A stretch of DNA of 40,563 bases from the NCBI RefSeq assembly GCF_021043605.1, contig NZ_JAJNFB010000012.1:1-40563 (forward strand). Direction: 5' to 3'. The notes beneath the pieces were generated by a model. The model had not been told where the DNA came from. It did not search any database and saw only the letters and a program-made list of their open reading frames with translations. Each line of letters opens with the position of its first letter. Position 1 is the first letter of the stretch. Both the position numbers and the translations under genes were made by a program. Origin of the DNA: Borreliella americana. Lineage in GTDB: Bacteria > Spirochaetota > Spirochaetia > Borreliales > Borreliaceae. Of this stretch, positions 1 through 9,368 are shown piece by piece.

Positions 1-543
1 TGGTTGCCAAATTTTCTATCAACTAGAAAAAATTTTAAGTATTTTTGATTTACATTTTTAATTTTATCTAATTTAGAACTAAAATGTTTCGCAAATTCTA
101 AAGCCGAGAGTTCTGCATTTCTTATTGAACCCGCTAAAATTTGAGGATTTATATCATTAATTTTATTTAAATATCTTAAATCTTTATTACTGCCAATTGA
201 CAAGTGATGATTATAAAACTCAATAATATTTTTTTCTAGTGTTTTCATTTTTTCAATATCAATTGTATTAGCAATTAAAGAAACATAAATACATATTTAA
301 TAAAAAAGTTTCAATCTTAAATAAATTTAAATTATTTACTTTAATACGGTCATTAATTGAATCACTATTCAAATCGTACTGCAAATTCCAACTCAAAAAT
401 GCCAAAAGGATTTCTTTTTCGCCTATGCCTATAGCCTTAATATAATTGCCATTTTTAATGCCAATTTTTTTTATTCTGCAAGAAATTCTAATTGATAATG
501 ACAGGAAAAGTATTAAAAAAAATAAATCTTTTCTTTCAGACAT
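1..543 (-). pseudogene. Unrecognised membrane-anchored or secreted protein gene, apparently frameshifted and cut by the left edge
   Basis: I do not recognise the family. Reading leftward, an ATG at 543 with a good ribosome-binding site (TTAGGAGGAA) opens a 91-codon frame with a hydrophobic N-terminus (residues about 7-20, FFLILFLSLSIRIS), ending at 268-270. The frame one base over is then open from about 296 down to base 1 with ordinary protein composition (for example KTLEKNIIEFYNHHLSIG). Its first ATG (248) has no ribosome-binding site. One extra T in either short T run at 277-283 would explain this: removing it joins the frames as ...LLNMYLCSLIANTIDIEKMK. The likeliest reading is one gene of more than about 175 codons carrying a frameshift, either a real mutation or a sequencing error. 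Two separate genes are possible but less likely. By position it corresponds, from memory, to BB0224. Confidence 0.5.
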
Positions 544-593
544 ATAACAATTCCTCCTAAAAAAAGAACAAATAATTGTTAAATTAGCTCGTT

Positions 594-621
594 TATTCTA
601 ACATATTATGTAATGTTAATG
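594..621 (+). promoter_or_regulatory. Candidate promoter for dusA, possibly giving a leaderless mRNA
   Basis: Upstream of dusA there is no Shine-Dalgarno sequence before either in-frame ATG (613 or 619). A TATTAT box lies at 604-609 and a TATTCT at 594-599. Initiation about 7 nt after the first box would place the RNA start at or just before the ATG at 619. No convincing -35 box is seen (TTGTTA at 576-581 is badly spaced). This is inferred from sequence only. Confidence 0.3.
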
Positions 622-1620
622 AATCGGAAAATATCAATAGCCCCAATGGTAAACATCACAGACGAACATTTTAGATATTTAATAAGACTTTTATCAAAAA
701 AAGTTACATTATACACCCCAATGATTTCTGCAAAGTCAATAATTATGGGCGATGTAAAAAAAATTGTAAAGCAAAACCCCCTAGAATCTCCAATTGCAAT
801 TCAAATAGCAACAAACTCAAAAAATGATGCTCTTAAGGCTATTCAAATTCTTGAAAAACACTTTAATTTTGACGAATACAATCTTAATGTTGGATGCCCA
901 TCTCTAAAAATCCAAAATGCAAATTGCGGAGCTTGTCTCATGAGCAATGCTAATCAAGTAGGTGAAATTTTAAAAACGATGAAAGAAAATACAAATAAGC
1001 CTATTTCAATTAAACATAGGTTGGGTATAAGGCCTTTATCTAGTGATTACAAAAATGAGAGTTATTCTGAGGTAAAAAGCTTTGTCAAAATAATCTCAGA
1101 TTTTGGTATCAAAAACTTCATTGTACACGCAAGAATTGCAATATTAAAAGGATTTTCTCCTAAAAATAATAGGAATATTCCAAAATTAAGACATGAATTT
1201 GTATATAAGCTAAAAAAAGAGAATAAAAATTTGTTTATTGAGATAAATGGAGGAATCAATAACTCAGATCAAATTAAAAAACACTTATCTTTTGTTGATT
1301 CTGTCATGATTGGAAGAAGTGCGTTTGAAAATCCATACTTTATTGCAAAAGCCTCAAGAGAATTTTTAAACGAAACTGATGAAATTCTTACAAGAAAAGA
1401 TATATTGATGCAAATGGTAGAATACATTAAAGAATACGAAAATTATTTGTCGATAAATATATTATTAAAGCATCTCATGGGAATAGTATTTTCCAAAGAA
1501 GGAACTAAGAAATTTAGACAAAACTTAACAGCACCATTTCCAAAAAACTTAAAAAAACATGAAATATTGCTAAAAGCTATAGAAACATTGCCAGAAAAAA
1601 TACTAAATTCTAATTCTTAA
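613..1620 (+). CDS. dusA: tRNA-dihydrouridine synthase, DusA type
   Basis: FMN-dependent enzyme that reduces uridine to dihydrouridine in the tRNA D-loop, in the cytoplasm. The 335-residue length fits DusA (about 330). The N-terminal phosphate/FMN-binding start is [15 protein letters not shown] (residues 8-22). The catalytic cysteine motif is NVGCPS...GACLM, with the general acid Cys at about residue 108 and an additional Cys at 105. The IKHRLG and FIVHAR segments follow the DusA pattern, as does the later [12 protein letters not shown] second possible start is the ATG at 619; neither has a ribosome-binding site, which is unusual in this window. The gene converges on serS and the two stop regions overlap by 11 bases, leaving no room for a terminator. 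The DusB/DusC subfamilies are less likely because of the DusA-type sequence around the catalytic Cys. Confidence 0.93.
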   Translation: MLMNRKISIAPMVNITDEHFRYLIRLLSKKVTLYTPMISAKSIIMGDVKKIVKQNPLESPIAIQIATNSKNDALKAIQILEKHFNFDEYNLNVGCPSLKIQNANCGACLMSNANQVGEILKTMKENTNKPISIKHRLGIRPLSSDYKNESYSEVKSFVKIISDFGIKNFIVHARIAILKGFSPKNNRNIPKLRHEFVYKLKKENKNLFIEINGGINNSDQIKKHLSFVDSVMIGRSAFENPYFIAKASREFLNETDEILTRKDILMQMVEYIKEYENYLSINILLKHLMGIVFSKEGTKKFRQNLTAPFPKNLKKHEILLKAIETLPEKILNSNS

Positions 1621-2887
1621 AAGGAATATAATCAAAGCCTGTATACTTAACCAAACTTTTAGGAATTCTAATTCCTCCCTTTTGATCTTGAAAGTTTTCA
1701 AGTATGGAAATAATAACCCTTGTTGTGGCTATTGCCGTTCCATTTACCATGTGTGCAAATTTATTTTGTCCATCTTGATCTTTATATCTAATCTTAAGCC
1801 TTCTTGCTTGATAATCTGTACAATTTGAAGTTGAAGTAACCTCCCCATAACCACCTTCCCCATCTCTTCCAGGCATCCAAGCTTCAATATCATATTTTTT
1901 ATAGGCTGGAGAACCAAGATCAAAAGAACAAATATTTAAAACCCTATAAGGAATTTCAAGTTCAGTAAAAATTTGCTCTTGAATGCTCAAAAATTCATCA
2001 TGAATAACTTCGGATTCTTCTGCTTTGCAAAAACAAAACATCTCCACCTTGCTAAACTGATGAACTCTATACAGACCTTTTGAAAGCTGACCATATGCTC
2101 CAGCTTCTTTTCGAAAACAATGTGAAAACCCTGCCATTCTTATTGGCAAAGTGAGATCTATTATTTTATTATAATAAAAACCACCAAGCGTAATTTCAGA
2201 AGTGCCCACAAGATATTTATCTGTATCTTCAATCTTATAAATATTGCTTTCGTTGCCACGAGGATTAAAACCAATTCCATCAACTATAAACTCTCTTGCA
2301 ACATCAGGAGTAATAAAAACATCAAAACCCTTTTCTCTTAATTTATTTAAAGAAAAATTAATCAGAGCAATTTCTAAAAAAACCGCTTCATTTTTAAGAT
2401 AATAAAATTTACTCCCGCTAATCTCGCGTGCTCTGTCAAAATCTAGAAGATCTAAATCTCTGCCAAGCTCTAAATGATCTTTTGGCTTAAAATCAAACTT
2501 TGTAGCAACTCCAACTTTTTTTATTTCAAAATTATCTTCTTCGCTACTACCAATAGGCACATCAGGTGACAAAATATTGGGTACCTGCTTATTTTCAAGG
2601 TCAAAAGCAACAGATACTCTTTCAAGCTCTTCTTCTAGATCAATAAGCTGTTTTTTTAAAATCTTTCCGGCTTCTATTAAAGAGGTTTTTAAAACCTTAT
2701 CAGGATTTTCTCGCATTTTAGAAGAATTTTCATTTCTTTTTGCATTAAGTTCGCCAATTTTGGTAATTATTTTTTTTCTTTTATCATCAAGATAAATTAA
2801 CTTATCAATATCTAAAACAAGGCCTCTTGCTTTAATACTTCTCTTAACAAGATCAAGGTTATCTCTAACAAATTTCAGATCAAGCAT
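1610..2887 (-). CDS. serS: Seryl-tRNA synthetase
   Basis: Class II aminoacyl-tRNA synthetase that charges tRNA-Ser (and tRNA-Sec where present) with serine. The 425 residues match the family. Residues about 1-105 are the charged helical arm that grips the long variable arm of tRNA-Ser. The catalytic core carries TSE (229-231), motif 2 FRKEAG (258-263) with RVHQF (274-278), and motif 3 NGTAIATTR (382-390). The start is ATG at 2887 behind AGGAGATAG. The 3' end overlaps dusA by 11 bases on the opposite strand and ends in TAG. It appears monocistronic; the 129-bp region upstream is shared with the divergent lipoprotein gene. Confidence 0.97.
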   Translation of the reverse strand: MLDLKFVRDNLDLVKRSIKARGLVLDIDKLIYLDDKRKKIITKIGELNAKRNENSSKMRENPDKVLKTSLIEAGKILKKQLIDLEEELERVSVAFDLENKQVPNILSPDVPIGSSEEDNFEIKKVGVATKFDFKPKDHLELGRDLDLLDFDRAREISGSKFYYLKNEAVFLEIALINFSLNKLREKGFDVFITPDVAREFIVDGIGFNPRGNESNIYKIEDTDKYLVGTSEITLGGFYYNKIIDLTLPIRMAGFSHCFRKEAGAYGQLSKGLYRVHQFSKVEMFCFCKAEESEVIHDEFLSIQEQIFTELEIPYRVLNICSFDLGSPAYKKYDIEAWMPGRDGEGGYGEVTSTSNCTDYQARRLKIRYKDQDGQNKFAHMVNGTAIATTRVIISILENFQDQKGGIRIPKSLVKYTGFDYIPFKN

Positions 2888-2964
2888 CCTATCTCCTAAG
2901 ATATGTTTTAAGTAAAATTTTTAAACAAAATTACAAATAATATTAATTCATATCAAGGTTATTA

Positions 2965-2970
2965 TATAAT
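2965..2970 (+). promoter_or_regulatory. Candidate -10 box for the lipoprotein/M16 peptidase operon
   Basis: A perfect TATAAT lies 46 bases before the ATG at 3017, giving a short leader with a GGGAGAA ribosome-binding site. No good -35 box stands 16-18 bases upstream (sequence there is AT-only), so this call rests on the -10 box and position alone. Confidence 0.4.
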
Positions 2971-3016
2971 ATCTTATAACAGGATTAGAATAAATATTGC
3001 AGGGAGAAATCATCGC

Positions 3017-3724
3017 ATGCTAAATCCAAGAAAAACAACAAAAATAACTTTTATGTTAATATCTACATTAATGATTTTTAACGGATGTACAAAAAAATTA
3101 AACAAGATCAATTTTAAAGATATTAGCTTAAATAACAACAAAATGAATTCTTTAATAATAACTTCAAGAAGCTCAAAAGAAGAATCACAATTTTATGAAT
3201 ACAATATTAGAATACCCAAATTAATAATTGAGGGAGAAGAAAAAGGAAATCTTGAAGAATTGAATAATGAGATTAATGAATATGTGAGTCAAATTGTAGC
3301 AAGGCTTGACATTGTTAGTAAAGAGCTTAAACCTGAGAATAAAAAATTCAGCTTAAAAATAGACTATGAAATTTACCATGGGCACAATATTTATACAATA
3401 ATACTTATTGCAACTCAAGAAATCAATGACAGCCCTATTACAAATTACAGAAGCTATTACATTCAAGATAAAGGAAATTATATTCACAATATTGACGACA
3501 TAATTAAAACAGATGAAGCATTCCCATTTTTTATAAAAAAAATTAAAGAAAAAATTTTACCTAACGAATTATTATTTGATTTACAACAAGCAGTAATTTA
3601 CTTTGAAAACAAAAAAATTATTATCAAATTCCCTGAATACACATTTAAACTAGACGACGACACAGAGGAGTTATCAAACATATTTGAATTTAATGAGAGT
3701 GAAATAGCACAATTTGTAAAATAA
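3017..3724 (+). CDS. Putative lipoprotein, DUF4163/DUF3298-like
   Basis: A 235-residue exported protein. The N-terminus has Lys/Arg residues, a hydrophobic stretch (about 10-20) and a relaxed spirochaetal lipobox, IFNGC, with lipidation Cys at 24. The mature part resembles proteins with a DUF4163-DUF3298 arrangement: an N-terminal segment with IIEGEEKGNLEELNNEI, then a YEIYHGHNIYTIIL strand region and a C-terminal domain with IHNIDDII. That resemblance is by eye and moderate. Ribosome-binding site GGGAGAA before ATG 3017. Only 15 bases separate it from the M16 peptidase gene, so the two are probably co-transcribed. Such domains sometimes occur in envelope or peptidoglycan-associated proteins, but no function can be assigned. 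By position this is, from memory, BB0227. Confidence 0.8.
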   Translation: MLNPRKTTKITFMLISTLMIFNGCTKKLNKINFKDISLNNNKMNSLIITSRSSKEESQFYEYNIRIPKLIIEGEEKGNLEELNNEINEYVSQIVARLDIVSKELKPENKKFSLKIDYEIYHGHNIYTIILIATQEINDSPITNYRSYYIQDKGNYIHNIDDIIKTDEAFPFFIKKIKEKILPNELLFDLQQAVIYFENKKIIIKFPEYTFKLDDDTEELSNIFEFNESEIAQFVK

Positions 3725-3739
3725 GGATTAAAGATATAA

Positions 3740-6655
3740 ATGAAAAAGAAAAAAATCTTCAAACTAATTTCAAAAACTTATTTAGAAGAATATGATGCAG
3801 AGGGATATTATTTTAAACATGACAGCGGTCTTGAAGTATTTCACTTAAAAAGTGATTCTTTTAAAGAAAATGCATTTTGCATAGCTTTCAAGACAATACC
3901 TTCAAACAATACTGGGATTGCACATGTTTTAGAGCACACAATTTTTTGCGGCTCTAACAAATATAAAATAAAAGATCCATTTCTTTATCTATTAAAAGGA
4001 AGTCTAAACACATTTTTAAATGCAATGACATTCCCAGACAAAACCATCTACCCAGCAGCATCAACAATTGAAAAAGACTATTTTAATTTATTTAATATCT
4101 ATGCCGATTCTATATTTAATCCATTGCTTAAAAAAGAATCATTTATGCAAGAAGGATACAATATAAATCCAAAAGATTTTAAAGTATCTGGAATTGTCTT
4201 TAATGAAATGAAGGGTAGCTATTCAAATAAAAATTCTCTAATAAACGAAATAGCAAGTAGCTCTCTTTTTGAGGAGGGAGTATATAAATACGATTCAGGC
4301 GGAATTCCAACAAATATTATTGATCTCACCTATGAAAGTTTTTTAGATTTTTATAAAAAATATTATATACTTGAAAACTGTAAAATATTTTTATGCGGAA
4401 ACACTCAAACTGAAAAAAATCTAAATTTCATTGAAAAATACATAATAAGGCCTTATAAAAAAGAAAAAAGCAACGTTAATGTTGACATAGAAAACGTTAA
4501 AAGATGGGAAAAGGGGAAAAAATTAACATACAAAATTCCTAAAGAAAACGATAATTCTCTCGGGGTATACACAATAAATTGGCTTTGCACAGAAATTAGC
4601 AATATTGAAGACAGCATTGGTCTTGAAATTCTCTCAGAAATACTCTTAGACGATTCTTGTTCATTCACAATCAATATCTTAAAAAGTGGGATAGGCGAAG
4701 ACATAGCCCATATTAGCGGAATAAATACAGATTTAAAAGAATCTATTTTCTCATTTGGACTCCAAAATGTTGTCGAAAACAAAGAAAAAGAATTTAAAAA
4801 TTTGGTTTTCAGCGAGCTTAAAAATTTAGTAAAAAATAAAATTCCAAAAGAATTAATAAAAGGAATTCTTTTTGGCTACGAATTTGCCTTAAAAGAAGAA
4901 AAAGGGCAAAATTTCCCTATCGCTTTAATGATAAAAAGTTTCAAAGGTTGGTTAAATGGCCTGCATCCAATCAAAACATTACAAACAAGCTACTATATAA
5001 ATGAAATTACAAACAAATTGAAAAAAGGAATTTATTACTTTGAAAATTTAATTGAAAAATATCTAATATTTAATAATCATTATACATTAATAAGCTTTAT
5101 CCCATCACACGATACAGAAAAGGAAATGGAAGAAGAAATTGAAAAAAAATTAATGGCAAAAGAAATTGAAATTAAACAAAATCCGGAAGAATTTTTACAA
5201 TTTAAAAAAGACTATAATCAGTTTAAAAAATACCAAAATAAAAAAGACTCTAAAGCAGATATAGCAAAACTTCCCTTACTAAAAATAGAAGATTTGCCAA
5301 AACAAATAGAAAAAAGTTTGAATCTTGATGAAATAAAAGAGCTAAATCTACATTCTTTTAAATTTAAGAGTAACAATATTTTTAATGTAAATTTATTTTT
5401 TAAACTAAATTTTTTAGAAAAAGAAGATTATATATACCTATCTTTATTCAAAAGAGCTCTTCAAGATTTATCTACAAAAAATTATTCTTACATAGACATT
5501 AACAATAAAATCCAAAATACTTTGGGACAAATAAATATGTCTGAAAGTTACGACGAAGATATTGATGGAAATATTTTAAATTCATTTAATATTAGCTTTA
5601 AGTCTTTTAACAATAAAGTTAAAGAATCGTTTGAGCTGATAAAAGAAATTTTAATTAATATCAACTTTCATGATTATGAGAGATTAAAAGAAATAACACT
5701 AAGCTTGAAAAATGATTTTAAATCCTTATTAATCCCCAAGGGACATCTTTTAGCAATGTTAAGAGCCAAATCAAAACTAAAATTAAATGAGTATTTAAAA
5801 GAATTGCAAAATGGAATAACGGGTAGAGAATTTTGGCAAAAAGCAAAAACCGATACGGAATCTTTAAAAGAAATCGCAAATAAATTAGACAATTTAAAAA
5901 ATAAGATAATTTTAAAAAACAATTTATCTGTACTAATAATGGGGAATACTGATGATATTCTTAAAAATTTAGAAAGTGAATTTTTAAATCTAAAAGAAGC
6001 CCTAAAAGAGGGTAATCATTACGATAGGTTGCTCAATCTTGATACAAATAACAAGGCATTAAGAGAAATAATAATTATCCAATCAAAAGTAGCTTTTAAT
6101 GCTGTATGTTTCCCCAGCTACAAAATCAACGATGAGAATTATCCAAAAGCAAATTTTCTAGAGCATATATTAAGAAGTGGAATTTTTTGGGAAAAAATAA
6201 GGGTAATAGGAGGTGCATACGGAGCAAGTGCATCAATCGCTAATGGAATCTTCTCTTTTACGTCCTACAGAGATCCCAACTTCACTAAAACATACCAGGC
6301 TTTCGAAAACTCTTTAGAAGAACTAGCTAATAATAAAATGACAGATGAAGAGATTTATACATATTTGATAGGCTTAATAGGAACTAACATTTATGTAAAA
6401 ACTAAAGCTACAGAAGCTTTGCAAAGCTATAGAAGAAAAATTCTAAATATTAGTGATAGCTTAAGACAAGATATTCGAAATGCCTACTTTACAATTACAC
6501 CGCAAGATATTAAAGAAATATCAACAAATATTTTAACACAAATAAGACACCATAATAGCATTGCATCCTTAGTAAATAACCAAAAATACGAAGAAGAAAA
6601 AAACAATCTAGAAAAATTAATAGGAAAAGAATATAGCGTAAAAAAAATTTATTAA
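3740..6655 (+). CDS. M16C zinc metallopeptidase (PreP/Cym1-like)
   Basis: A 971-residue single-chain peptidase of the insulinase superfamily. Inverted zinc-binding motif HVLEH at residues 62-66 (family pattern HxxEH) and distal zinc ligand Glu156 in FNEMKG. The size and the GIAHVLEHTIFCGS and PDKTIYPAAS segments fit the M16C group (presequence-protease type), in which two halves joined by a linker form a closed chamber for peptides. The second half lacks zinc ligands but keeps the R/Y-containing C-terminal segment (IRVIGGAYGASAS, about residues 817-829). No signal peptide is evident, so it probably degrades peptides in the cytoplasm. AAGGAT precedes ATG 3740; co-transcription with the upstream lipoprotein gene is likely. 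Confidence 0.92.
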   Translation: MKKKKIFKLISKTYLEEYDAEGYYFKHDSGLEVFHLKSDSFKENAFCIAFKTIPSNNTGIAHVLEHTIFCGSNKYKIKDPFLYLLKGSLNTFLNAMTFPDKTIYPAASTIEKDYFNLFNIYADSIFNPLLKKESFMQEGYNINPKDFKVSGIVFNEMKGSYSNKNSLINEIASSSLFEEGVYKYDSGGIPTNIIDLTYESFLDFYKKYYILENCKIFLCGNTQTEKNLNFIEKYIIRPYKKEKSNVNVDIENVKRWEKGKKLTYKIPKENDNSLGVYTINWLCTEISNIEDSIGLEILSEILLDDSCSFTINILKSGIGEDIAHISGINTDLKESIFSFGLQNVVENKEKEFKNLVFSELKNLVKNKIPKELIKGILFGYEFALKEEKGQNFPIALMIKSFKGWLNGLHPIKTLQTSYYINEITNKLKKGIYYFENLIEKYLIFNNHYTLISFIPSHDTEKEMEEEIEKKLMAKEIEIKQNPEEFLQFKKDYNQFKKYQNKKDSKADIAKLPLLKIEDLPKQIEKSLNLDEIKELNLHSFKFKSNNIFNVNLFFKLNFLEKEDYIYLSLFKRALQDLSTKNYSYIDINNKIQNTLGQINMSESYDEDIDGNILNSFNISFKSFNNKVKESFELIKEILININFHDYERLKEITLSLKNDFKSLLIPKGHLLAMLRAKSKLKLNEYLKELQNGITGREFWQKAKTDTESLKEIANKLDNLKNKIILKNNLSVLIMGNTDDILKNLESEFLNLKEALKEGNHYDRLLNLDTNNKALREIIIIQSKVAFNAVCFPSYKINDENYPKANFLEHILRSGIFWEKIRVIGGAYGASASIANGIFSFTSYRDPNFTKTYQAFENSLEELANNKMTDEEIYTYLIGLIGTNIYVKTKATEALQSYRRKILNISDSLRQDIRNAYFTITPQDIKEISTNILTQIRHHNSIASLVNNQKYEEEKNNLEKLIGKEYSVKKIY

Positions 6656-6674
6656 TATTTTCTCAAAATTTCAT

Positions 6675-6700
6675 AAAAAAGCCAATTTTCAGGACTTTTT
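6675..6700. terminator. Weak hairpin between the M16 peptidase and rpmE
   Basis: AAAAAAGCC (6675-6683) and GGACTTTTT (6692-6700) can pair with one bulged base around an 8-nt loop, followed by T-rich sequence on the plus strand. It overlaps the last codons of rpmE. It would be a modest terminator at best. Confidence 0.3.
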
Positions 6701-6934
6701 ATATCTTTTATTAAATTTATCAATTCTTCCTGCTGCATCAACAAACTTTTGTTGGCCAGTATAAAAAGGATGAGACTTGCTTGTAATCTCCACAGTAATC
6801 AATGGATATTCCTTTCCATCAATATATTTAATAGTTTCCTTTGAATTCAAAGTAGACCTGGTTAAAAACATTGCTCCATTTGACCCGTCTTTAAATACCA
6901 CTAAATTATTTTTAGGATGTATATCTTTTCTCAT
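6689..6934 (-). CDS. rpmE: Ribosomal protein bL31, zinc-free (type B) form
   Basis: An 81-residue large-subunit protein. [10 protein letters not shown] at the N-terminus, [20 protein letters not shown] in the middle and a KRYKKS tail are diagnostic of L31. The protein contains no cysteine, so it is the type B (C-minus) form that does not bind zinc, rather than the CxxC form. AGAGGAAGG lies just upstream of ATG 6934. It is the last gene of the rpsT-hbb-bactofilin-rho-rpmE run, 60 bases after rho, and probably shares that transcript. If no second L31 gene exists elsewhere, the ribosome has no L31-bound zinc store. Confidence 0.96.
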   Translation of the reverse strand: MRKDIHPKNNLVVFKDGSNGAMFLTRSTLNSKETIKYIDGKEYPLITVEITSKSHPFYTGQQKFVDAAGRIDKFNKRYKKS

Positions 6935-6994
6935 AAAACCTTCCTCTTAATCTTCAATAAAGTTTAATTTACATTAGAAATAATGTCAATTTAT

Positions 6995-8542
6995 TTAATT
7001 GCCGTTGCTCATTGTCTTTAAGAAAATCTCATTGTTTTTGCTTTTTTTCATCTTTTCTATCAGAACCTCAACTCCCTCATAATCATCAACGCCCCCAAGT
7101 ATTCTTCTAATAAGCAAAATCTTAGAACGTTCCTCTTCACTAAGAAGTAATTCTTCTTTTCTGGTACCTGACTTTTTAATATTAATAGCGGGGAAAAGTC
7201 TTCTGTCTGCTAAACTCCTATCAAGAATTAATTCCATATTACCGGTACTTTTAAATTCTTCAAAAATAACTTCATCCATTTTGCTGCCAGTATCAACCAA
7301 AGCAGTAGCTATAATGGTCAAACTTCCCCCTTCTTCTATATTTCTAGCAGATCCAAAAAATCTCTTTGGCTTATGAAGAGCATTAGAATCTACTCCACCC
7401 GATAAAATTTTACCAGAAGTTGGCATCGTTTGATTATATGCCCTTGCAAGCCTTGTAATAGAATCAAGCAAAATAACAACATCTTTTTTGTTTTCAACAA
7501 GCCTTTTTGCCTTTTCAATAACCATCTCTGCTACCTGAACATGTCTACTGGCCTGCTCATCAAAATTAGATGCAATTACTTCACCTTTAACGCTACGAAT
7601 CATATCTGTAACTTCTTCTGGTCTCTCATCAATAAGCAATATCATTAAAATAACATCTGAATAATTAGTAGTTATTGCATTAGCTATTTTCTGAAGCAAG
7701 GTAGTCTTTCCCGCTTTTGGAGGAGAAACTATTAAAGCCCTTTGCCCCTTACCTATAGGTGAAAAAAGATTAATAAGCCTTGTAGAAATATTGCAATTTT
7801 CATATTCAAGATTCAATTTCATATTAGGATAAAGAGGAGTTAAATTATCAAAAGGTATTCTGTTTTGAGCAAACGTAGGATCTTGATCGTTAATAGATTT
7901 AATTTTAACCATTGCAAAAAATCTCTCACCATCTCTAGGAGATCTAATTTGGCCATATAAAATATCGCCCGTCCTTAAATTAAAAAGTCTAATCTGAGAA
8001 GGAGAAACGTAAACATCATTGCCTCCAGAAAGATAAGAATTTGATGCGGTTCTCAAAAACCCATAACCATCACTAAGCACATCAAGCACACCTGTAAATA
8101 AAACATTAATATCATTCTCACTTAATATTTTTACCAATAAAAATATTAATTCTGTTTTTTTCATTGTTACAGCAATAGTATGATTGGTTCCAAGGCCCTC
8201 AACAATTTTTCTAACCTCTGTAATTGGCTTATCATAAAGTTTTTCAATTTCTACATAATCTTTACCATTAAAAAACTTGATGATATTACTTTGCTCTAAA
8301 GTTTTAATATTATTTTCTAAACCTGAAGAAGGAATATCATAATCAAACTCAGGAAATACTACACCGTTTGAATCCTTTACGCTACTTGAATCTGCAGATT
8401 TTTTCACGCTAGATGCAGAATCCTTTTTAGCAACAACTTTAACTACTTTTTTTTTCAAATTATCTTCAATCTTAAACTCTTTAGAAATATCCAACCGCCT
8501 TATTTCACTTTCTAAATCAAATCCACCATTTTTTTTATCCAT
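6995..8542 (-). CDS. rho: Transcription termination factor Rho
   Basis: Hexameric RNA helicase that ends transcription on unstructured RNA. The 515 residues exceed the E. coli length (419) mainly through a Lys/Ser/Asp-rich N-terminal extension (about residues 1-75, including [20 protein letters not shown]). Then come a Rho N-terminal helical part (about 95-145), the cold-shock-like RNA-binding domain with GYGFLR (159-164), Walker [10 protein letters not shown] (273-281) and Walker B VVILLD (355-360). The [14 protein letters not shown] and [11 protein letters not shown] segments are typical. AGAGGAAAAT precedes ATG 8542. It lies 79 bases after a bactofilin gene in a long minus-strand run. It is relevant here because several convergent gene pairs have no hairpin between them. 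Confidence 0.97.
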   Translation of the reverse strand: MDKKNGGFDLESEIRRLDISKEFKIEDNLKKKVVKVVAKKDSASSVKKSADSSSVKDSNGVVFPEFDYDIPSSGLENNIKTLEQSNIIKFFNGKDYVEIEKLYDKPITEVRKIVEGLGTNHTIAVTMKKTELIFLLVKILSENDINVLFTGVLDVLSDGYGFLRTASNSYLSGGNDVYVSPSQIRLFNLRTGDILYGQIRSPRDGERFFAMVKIKSINDQDPTFAQNRIPFDNLTPLYPNMKLNLEYENCNISTRLINLFSPIGKGQRALIVSPPKAGKTTLLQKIANAITTNYSDVILMILLIDERPEEVTDMIRSVKGEVIASNFDEQASRHVQVAEMVIEKAKRLVENKKDVVILLDSITRLARAYNQTMPTSGKILSGGVDSNALHKPKRFFGSARNIEEGGSLTIIATALVDTGSKMDEVIFEEFKSTGNMELILDRSLADRRLFPAINIKKSGTRKEELLLSEEERSKILLIRRILGGVDDYEGVEVLIEKMKKSKNNEIFLKTMSNGN

Positions 8543-8621
8543 ATTTTCCTCTACGAATTAAATTTTTAAGAAAGGATTTTATAAAAATCTACTTATTATT
8601 AACTAATAAAAAACACTGACC

Positions 8622-9029
8622 CTATTGCAAAGTATCTTTTATTTGTGAAACAGTGAAAGAAAATAAATCTACAATTTCATTAGACTTTATCATTTCACAC
8701 TTGCCATCAAAAATTATATTATCATTAATAAATATCTTTTTTGTTTTTACATCTCCATATATTTTACAACCGCTGTTTAAATAAACTTTACTAGCAGCGT
8801 TTACATTACCCTTCAAAATTCCTTCTACTATTAATGTATCACAAATTACCACATTGGTAATAACCTTACTATTCTTACCAATAAAAAGCACCCCTCCTTT
8901 TGAAGATATTTCACCCTCAAAAGAAGAATCAAGATACAAAGTTCCTTCAAATTTTAATTTTCCTCTAAAAGTTAAACTAGAGTCCAGCTTACAATCCCAT
9001 TTATAAGAATCTACAATATTAACCGGCAT
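8622..9029 (-). CDS. Bactofilin-like polymer-forming protein (first of two)
   Basis: 135 residues dominated by short repeating beta strands (LDSSLTFRGKLKFEGTLYLD, then VIICDTLIVEG-type and KVYLNSGCKIYGDV-type turns), the pattern of the right-handed beta-helix of bactofilins (DUF583). Bactofilins polymerise without nucleotide into filaments that scaffold cell-wall enzymes. The core spans about residues 15-115, with short tails as usual. The ATG at 9029 directly follows the hbb stop (TAAATG), so translation is probably coupled to hbb; the AAAGG in the end of hbb can serve as its ribosome-binding site. It has no M23 partner beside it, unlike the bactofilin at 21961-22515. From memory this is BB0231. 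Confidence 0.82.
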   Translation of the reverse strand: MPVNIVDSYKWDCKLDSSLTFRGKLKFEGTLYLDSSFEGEISSKGGVLFIGKNSKVITNVVICDTLIVEGILKGNVNAASKVYLNSGCKIYGDVKTKKIFINDNIIFDGKCEMIKSNEIVDLFSFTVSQIKDTLQ

Positions 9030-9356
9030 TTAACCTTTAATACCCCACACTCTCTCTTTCAAATCTCTGCCTGGACGAAAATACGCAACATGATGGTCTA
9101 GGACCTTAACATATTCCCCTGTTTGAGGATTACGAGCATTTAAGCGTCCCTTTCTTTTTCTAACTTCAAATGTACCAAAAGATCTAAACTCAATAACATT
9201 ATTCGAACAAAGATTACTTTTAAGCTCTTCGAAAAAAGCATCTATTACAAGTCTTATGTATTTTTTTTCTAATTTAAGATTATTATTTCTAATATTCAAA
9301 GATATTTGATCAACAATGTCTGACTTAGTAACCTTTGGTCTTCTTGAAAAAGACAT
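9030..9356 (-). CDS. hbb: HU/IHF-like DNA-bending protein Hbb
   Basis: A 108-residue nucleoid protein of the HU/IHF family. The dimerisation helices are [12 protein letters not shown] and [16 protein letters not shown]. The beta-arm region carries [15 protein letters not shown] and [11 protein letters not shown], whose Pro intercalates into DNA and makes the sharp bend known for Hbb. A short N-terminal extension (MSFSRRPKV) is present compared with E. coli HU (90 residues). AGGGAAATT precedes ATG 9356. It sits 12 bases after rpsT and directly before a bactofilin gene, so all three are probably one transcript. Confidence 0.96.
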   Translation of the reverse strand: MSFSRRPKVTKSDIVDQISLNIRNNNLKLEKKYIRLVIDAFFEELKSNLCSNNVIEFRSFGTFEVRKRKGRLNARNPQTGEYVKVLDHHVAYFRPGRDLKERVWGIKG

Positions 9357-9368
9357 AAACCAATTTCC

